64,000 bases of DNA, from assembly GCA_014281115.1 (NCBI GenBank), contig JACONQ010000001.1:2666001-2730000 (forward strand), given 5' to 3'. The stretch is from Laburnicola sp. R22_1 (Eukaryota > Ascomycota > Dothideomycetes > Pleosporales > Didymosphaeriaceae). Both the position numbers and the translations under genes were made by a program. How positions within the stretch are numbered: position 1 is the first letter of the stretch; each line of letters starts with the position of its first letter. This document shows positions 59,082-64,000 of this stretch, one piece after another. The notes under the pieces are model-generated. The model worked only from the letters and a program-made list of their open reading frames with translations, made no database searches and was not told where the DNA came from.

Positions 59082-61209
59082 CCGTGCCCGTGCGCGCAGC
59101 GACCCACGTCGCGCAACGCCTCACGAACAACATGCTCACCACTTTAAAGATGAGGTTATTAAGCCACCCACAATAACTATTATTACAAGATACTTTAGTG
59201 GAGTAATAGAGTAATGCTTGCGATTAAGTTATACTATTTATATTTACGCGGAAGGTTAATAGTACGGCCACGAGAGTTGATTTTAGGTGGAGCCTCTGGT
59301 GCAGCTTCTGGGGACGCTGCGACAGCTGCAGAGCCGCCACCGCGTCTCTGACGCTTAGGCTTTGATAGAGGAGGACCTGAAGCTTTGCGCTTCCTGTTTT
59401 GGGTAGTTTGAGATGCTCTCTTAGTGTTTTGGGCTTCGATTCGAGCAGCGCGCGCGGCCTCTTTCTTGGCCTTCTCCCTCTCCCTCACCACCTTGGCTGC
59501 CTCTCTCGCCACACGTCTCTCCTGAGCCTGCTGCTCTCTATAGAGCTTGGCAGCAGCTTGAAGCTCCTTCCTATTAGCCTTTGCAAGCTGCTCTTCATGC
59601 TCTTCTTGTTGTTTCACTGTCTCTCGTGCACGTGCCTCTCTAATCTTACGCGGAGACCAGAAGACGGCACCACCGTGGTACTCCTCTCGCTGCTGCAAGT
59701 CAAGAGGTTTGCCGCGCTTCTTATGCTTCTTCTTAGCAGTGAGAGCCTCTCTTAGCCCATCGTTCTCATGGTGTAGCAGCTCGTTTTGCACTTGGAGTCG
59801 GCGGAGCGTTTGGGAGAGCGACTTTGACTCTTCTGCGGCGGTATCCCTTACTGCAGAGCGTACGAGACGCTCCATCTGACGCCAGTCGCTCTCTTTGGGG
59901 GCTGAGGGATCTGCTTCACCTTCATCCTGCTCCCTGGATCCCTCTCTCTGGAAGCGTTTGAGTATAACCTCTGGCTCTATGGGCCATATACCAGTAGCTT
60001 CAAAGGACTTGAGGATAGTCTCTGTCTTAAACAAGGACTCCCACGCTCTCCAGAATAGTGGGAAGAAGTCTCCCTTCTTAACTGCAATAAGCCCTTGGGT
60101 CTTCTGGAGGTGAGTGGAGAGCTCCTTGGAGTAGGCGGCGGAGAGAGGTTTAAACATAGCTACGTCGAGAGGTTGAAGCGTATGGGTGGAGTGAGGGGGA
60201 AACACGGCTAGGAGGATGCGATGGGAGTCGCAGTAGTTGATAAACTCCTTTGTAAGGTGACTGCCATGGCCGTCAAGTATGAGGAGACGCCAGTCTCTCC
60301 CTTGGCGCGCTTTCTGCTTCGTGCAGCGGTTGAAAACCTGCTCTAGCTATGCCAAACCAATGTTGTTATTTGTCCAGCCAGATGGAGATGAGGTAATAAA
60401 GACGTTGTGCTTCCCTGCTTTAACGTCGGCTACCCAGGTTAACTGCAGTAACTCAGATGACGCTTGAAAGATAAGACCGGGCGGCAGAGCACTCCCATCC
60501 GCGCAAACAGCTGCTAAGAGAGTTATCCATTTACGAGAGCCATCTTGGAGTAATGCTTGCACCTCCTTTAACTCCCATTGCCGTCGACTAAACACTTGTT
60601 TTGAGCGTCCTGTTACACCAATCATAAAGCCCTTCTCATCCATATTGTAGGTGTGGGACGGCTGTATGTTGTACTGCCTTATCTTACGAAGTAGCAAGTC
60701 AAAATATAGTTCGTACTTAACGTATGAATCAGCTTTGTGGCTGCGAGAGTCCATCCCAGAGGACCATTTGGAGACGAGATGATCGCCTTGTCGATGGAGA
60801 AAGCGGTTAACCCAAGAGTCGCTCACGCTCTCTGTGGCTACTTGGGACGCGAGATTTTTTATCATCTCTCTCGCAGGAGGCAGCCCTCTCTTTGTAAGGT
60901 TTTCAATGTATTGTACGAGCTCTAACTCTTGTTGTGGGTTGAGTATTTGTTGATCGCGATCCTTAGCTTCCCGTGGGCGCTGACGACCCTTGTGTCTTCG
61001 GGTCAGCGTACTGTACGCCACACCGAAGTCACGAGCAATTGCCCTATATGAAAAGTGTTCTCCTGGTTCCAGCGATTCGATTGCTGCAATCGCGTCATCG
61101 ATCGGTGCCATGGTGATGGAGTTACGAGGCGTTGAAGTTTGAGAGTTGTCTGGTGTTTTGGTGTTCGTGAGGCGCTGCGCGACGTGGGGCGTTGCGCGCA
61201 CGGGCACGG
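59082..61209 (-). mobile_element. Pogo-2: pogo-like element, 2128 bp
   Basis: TA duplication at 59,080-59,081 and 61,210-61,211. Terminal inverted repeats of about 51 bp begin CCGTGCCCGTGCGCGCA, with four mismatches. Each holds two related sub-repeats (GCGCGCArCG and GTCGCGCArCG). Composition is GC-normal and essentially un-RIPped. It is a different family from Pogo-1 by its ends, though the transposases are related. Confidence 0.95.
59234..61111 (-). pseudogene. Pogo-2 transposase, one nonsense codon
   Basis: Minus-strand frame from ATG 61,111 (MAPIDDAIAAIESLEPGEHF) to the stop at 59,234: 626 codons, without frameshift and with a single internal TAG at 60,347-60,349. The context is NNIGLA-stop-LEQVF; Pogo-1 has NDLGLAWVKQVF there, so a TGG-to-TAG change is the simplest account. 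Order: N-terminal HTH (IARDFGVAYSTLTRRHKGR), CENP-B-like helices (SWVNRFLHRQ), DDE_1 core with YNMDEKGFMIGV, LDGHGSHLT and HSTHTLQPLDVAMFKPL, then a long Lys/Arg/Ala coiled tail ending INLPRKYK. Confidence 0.92.
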
Positions 61210-62136
61210 TAATCCATGTCGGGAGAGGGTCGCGAAACACCAGTTTCCAGTCGACGACGCACTCTTGGGGAGTTGCTCGGATGATGTCGTGGCAGATAGG
61301 TGCCCAGTCAGGTATGGCTTTGATCGCGTCGTCGATATAGCCGGGCGCCGACCAGCTTTCTTCCACGTCGGCTTCATCCTACTCCAGGTCAGCTTCCGAT
61401 TCAAGAGAAAGAGGGCTCAATATACCTTATGAGTGAGCACCCAAGAGCAAGCAGTGCCTTTTTGTAACGTAGCTACTAAAAAGTGTACGTCGGGGCCCAA
61501 CCACCCAACATGAAGATCCTTTTCAGGATTTGCTAACCACGCTGTCGATGGGTTCTTCTTTAGCCCTTCAGTTCCCATCCACGCCCGATATACCGCGTAT
61601 CCCGAGCTCTTTGGCTTGTCCTCAAATCCTAGCACGATTGTCCTAGCCAAACTCCTCACTCCATCCCCCGCAAGCACCACATCGCCCACCACTCTCTCTC
61701 CGTTAACTACAACCCCTGCCTCAGTCTCCGTCTCCAAGTATTCCTGCACCTTACACCCCAGCCTAATCTCCACGCCCACCTCGATCGCATGATTCCAGCA
61801 CACCTCATGAATCTCGCCTCGATGCCCATTGAATCTCTTTCCCCAGTCAGCCTCCGCTCCCCACGTCTGCCGGCACAGAAACTCATCGTCGTAGGTGCGA
61901 AAGTGGAGGCCGTCGCTGTGGTGGCATATCAGGTCGAGCTTTTCTTCAATGCCAGGCCAGCTGTGGAAGATGCGGCCGGAGTTCGAGCCGAAGGAGATTA
62001 TGTCGCCGAGTTGGCGGCGGGTTTGGTTGCCTTCGAAGAGGATGACGGAGAATCCTCTCTTGCGACATTCGATGGCTGCGGTGAGGCCGCCGAATCCGGC
62101 TCCGACTATGAGGACTTTGAGAGCTTCTGTGGACAT

Positions 62137-62786
62137 GGTGCGCTTGGAATGGGGACTGTGAACAAGACGTATGCTTATGTACGTTCCCAAGCGTGCACTG
62201 CTGGGCTAAGTCGAGTCGTATGGTGGATGCTTGGGGGTGGAAACTTGGAGGTCTGAAAAAGATGGTCCCAAGCATGTATTGGAGACCTTGGAGGGGTATC
62301 ATCGCGATCCCACGAGCAACAAATATCATATCCATTTCCGAGACCCCCAGGTGCTTAATCTGCGGGTCTATCGAGGATTGTGGGGGGCGCGGGTTCGGCC
62401 GTGCGCCCCACCCACAAGCGCCACCTGGATGTCATCGCGCCGAATCAAACCAGCCATCGAAATCCATCAAAAGACGACGAATTATTTCGCAGCAGCTATC
62501 AGAGTAGAGCATCATCGGTTTGTATCACAGCTATTGCAGCATCGTGAGTTGCATATACGACAGCATGTGGCGGTGTCTTGCTGTCCCAGAAGCCTGCGAC
62601 GACCAGCCGGCACCTTCACCCCCACACACTCGAGTCCTCGCGGATCATTGCCGAAGACAGCGCTGCACACAATTGCCGAATGCCACGTCTGCTCCCATAC
62701 CCCTGCACTACATAAGTACTTCAAGCTCGTCAACCATGTGTAAGTCGAACCATTCTATTCGAAGCCTCGTCTCCACCCACATTGAC
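62137..62786. promoter_or_regulatory. Divergent intergenic region, monooxygenase / P450
   Basis: 650 bp separate the two start codons. No gene recognised; overlapping short frames on both strands lack patterns. A shared promoter is likely, as is usual for co-regulated accessory genes in fungi, but no specific binding site was identified. Confidence 0.45.
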
Positions 62787-64000
62787 ATGGCTACAGAGTC
62801 GATATTGTGGTCGCCCTATGTGTGGTTCTCAGTCATCATCGCAATTCCCGCTATCACAATCCTCCACGATGTTTGGGTGTGGTATCGCATGCCACCAGGC
62901 CCGACCCCTCTGCCGTTTCTTGGCAACAAGCTCCAGCTTCCAAAGTCTCAGCCGTGGATACAATTCCAGAAGTGGTCAAAGCAATATGGCCCGATATTCA
63001 CGATATGGATTGGCAGGAAACCCACAGTGATCATCTCGGATCCTGTGGTAGCTGCCGAGCTGATGGAGAAGAGGAGCACGAAGTATTCTTCGAGGCCGCG
63101 TATGGTGGCTATGGGGGAGATATTGTGGGACGGGGCGAGTGTACTCGTGCAACCGTATGGCAAAGAGTGGAGTATCAGAAGGAAGCTCTTGCACCAGGCT
63201 ATGACGCCTAAAGCGTTGAGGTTATACAAACCCGTGCAAACCGCGGAGGCTTTGCGCTTGTGCTGTCAGCTACTCGAAGCACCGGACAACTGGGAGAAGC
63301 TCCTGGAGCGATATACTTCTAGTATCGTCTTTTCAGTGGCATATGGTCATCGCATCGACTCTTTGAACGCTGAGGTCATTCGTCAGCGCTTCAAGTTTAT
63401 GCAATACGCCGCATCGCTGAACGTGCCCGGTGCTTATTTGGTCGAATCGTTTCCGATCTTGAAACATGTCCCGGACGTGCTAGCACCTTGGAAAAGGGAG
63501 GTCAAGGCGCATGGCAGGGAAGAAGCAGTGGCCAACATGCACCTAGTAGATATCGTTCGTTCTGACATTGCTCGAGCGAAGACAAGCGGCGACGATATCC
63601 CGGATTCTCTTTGCAAACTGCTTCTGGACCTACGGGAGAAGGAGCATATACCCCTTTCCGACCGCGACTTCTCATCCGTTTCGGCATCGCTCTTCGGCGC
63701 AGGCTCTGACACAACCGCATCAACGCTCTGCACCGCGCTCCTGGCATTAGTCACGCACCCAGAGACCCTGTGCGCTGCGCACAAAGAGCTGGACGATATA
63801 ATTGGACCAGAAAGGACACCTACCTTCGAAGACAAATCTCGTCTTCCCTACACTCGTGCGCTAGTCAAGGAAGTCCTCCGCTGGCGACCTGTAGCTGTGC
63901 TAGGCGGCACACCGCACGCATCAACAGAGGACGACCACTACGAAGGCTTTTACATCCCCTCGGGAACCACAGTACTTGGTAACTCCTGGGCCATCAACTT
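62787..64000 (+). CDS. Cytochrome P450 monooxygenase, 3'-truncated by the window edge
   Basis: Microsomal P450. The frame is open from ATG 62,787 to the end of the window (404 codons plus 2 nt), without introns. An N-terminal anchor (VWFSVIIAIPAITILHDVWV) precedes the proline hinge MPPGPTPLPFLGN. The C-helix WSIRRKLLHQAM carries the W-x3-R heme-propionate contact. The I-helix FGAGSDTTAST starts near residue 303 and has the AGxDT oxygen-activation motif. The K-helix E362-x2-R365 (EVLRWRP) is present. The heme-binding Cys loop lies beyond the window. General likeness is to fungal P450s of the O-methylsterigmatocystin-oxidoreductase type; the substrate is unknown. Divergent partner is the disrupted FAD monooxygenase. 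Confidence 0.95.
   Translation, partial: MATESILWSPYVWFSVIIAIPAITILHDVWVWYRMPPGPTPLPFLGNKLQLPKSQPWIQFQKWSKQYGPIFTIWIGRKPTVIISDPVVAAELMEKRSTKYSSRPRMVAMGEILWDGASVLVQPYGKEWSIRRKLLHQAMTPKALRLYKPVQTAEALRLCCQLLEAPDNWEKLLERYTSSIVFSVAYGHRIDSLNAEVIRQRFKFMQYAASLNVPGAYLVESFPILKHVPDVLAPWKREVKAHGREEAVANMHLVDIVRSDIARAKTSGDDIPDSLCKLLLDLREKEHIPLSDRDFSSVSASLFGAGSDTTASTLCTALLALVTHPETLCAAHKELDDIIGPERTPTFEDKSRLPYTRALVKEVLRWRPVAVLGGTPHASTEDDHYEGFYIPSGTTVLGNSWAIN

Larger units (their letters stand above)
58688..62136 (-). pseudogene. FAD-dependent monooxygenase, split by a pogo-like transposon
   Basis: Family of salicylate-hydroxylase-like flavin monooxygenases, which hydroxylate aromatic or other substrates with FAD, NAD(P)H and O2. 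Exons on the minus strand: 62136-61426, then 61378-61210, then (after the transposon) 59079-58688. The 47-nt intron is GTATAT...GAGTAG. Setting aside the element and one TA joins PLPTWI to SPKRRIALIGDAAHP in frame, for 423 aa. Motifs: GAGFGG at residues 12-17 (FAD Rossmann), GDGVRS around 157-162 (DG motif), IGDAAHPFLPTSIQG around 302-316 (GD motif). No other stop or frameshift was seen, so the transposon is the only visible lesion. As it stands the gene cannot give a full enzyme unless the element is absent in other nuclei or strains. Divergent from the P450 gene. Confidence 0.92.

Noticed and set aside
58688..59116. Monooxygenase C-terminal piece starting MRDVGRCAHGHG
   Set aside because: Its first twelve or so codons are the Pogo-2 terminal repeat; true host coding starts at 59,079.
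61112..61209. Upstream extension of the Pogo-2 transposase frame into monooxygenase codons
   Set aside because: The frame runs by chance through the terminal repeat into the disrupted host exon; the transposase start at 61,111 fits the family.
1..64000. CRISPR arrays, bacterial-type operons, telomeric TTAGGG arrays, rRNA genes
   Set aside because: No regularly spaced short repeats, no TTAGGG runs and no rRNA-like sequence were seen; the organism is eukaryotic.

Overview
This is a stretch of a filamentous ascomycete nuclear genome, most likely a dothideomycete (Pleosporales-like). The evidence is short introns (about 47-170 nt) with CTRAC/CTAAC-type branch points just upstream of the acceptor, typical ascomycete housekeeping genes, and a sharply two-part composition: gene-bearing islands of ordinary GC next to very AT-rich blocks made of ruined transposons. 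In the AT-rich blocks CpA and TpG are nearly absent and transposase reading frames are full of TAG/TAA while staying in frame. That is the footprint of repeat-induced point mutation (RIP, CpA to TpA).

Layout. 1-~3000: tail of an AT-rich block. ~3000-27840: gene island with WBP1 (OST complex), NUO9.5 (complex I), a BTB-like protein, an RTA1-family membrane protein, TIM17 (mitochondrial import), an uncharacterised His-rich protein, a CDF zinc transporter, a small zinc-binding protein and an AAA ATPase pseudogene. ~27840-58270: a 30-kb AT-rich block of nested, RIP-mutated elements: one Ty1/copia, one Ty3/gypsy, three or more pogo/Fot-type DNA elements, and several short retroposon-like repeats. 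Most insertions keep readable target-site duplications, and some have an uninterrupted 'empty site' elsewhere in the block. ~58270-64000: second island with an FAD monooxygenase (disrupted) divergent from a cytochrome P450 that runs off the window edge.

The most striking pattern is that the gene nearest each edge of the 30-kb block (AAA ATPase on the left, FAD monooxygenase on the right) is split by a different, nearly un-RIPped pogo-like transposon at a TA dinucleotide. In both cases the host reading frame closes exactly when the element and one TA are set aside. The copia and the nested pogo elements can be ordered in time from their duplications. 33.8-58.1 kb reads as two inverted arms of roughly 2 kb each, pushed apart by later insertions.

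Functionally the left island is housekeeping: N-glycosylation, mitochondrial respiration and import, and zinc handling. The right island looks like accessory oxidative metabolism, with a monooxygenase and a P450 sharing a 650-bp divergent promoter. I saw no convincing small secreted effector gene in the AT-rich block. Exon boundaries were placed by hand from splice motifs and reading frame; no alignment or database search was possible.
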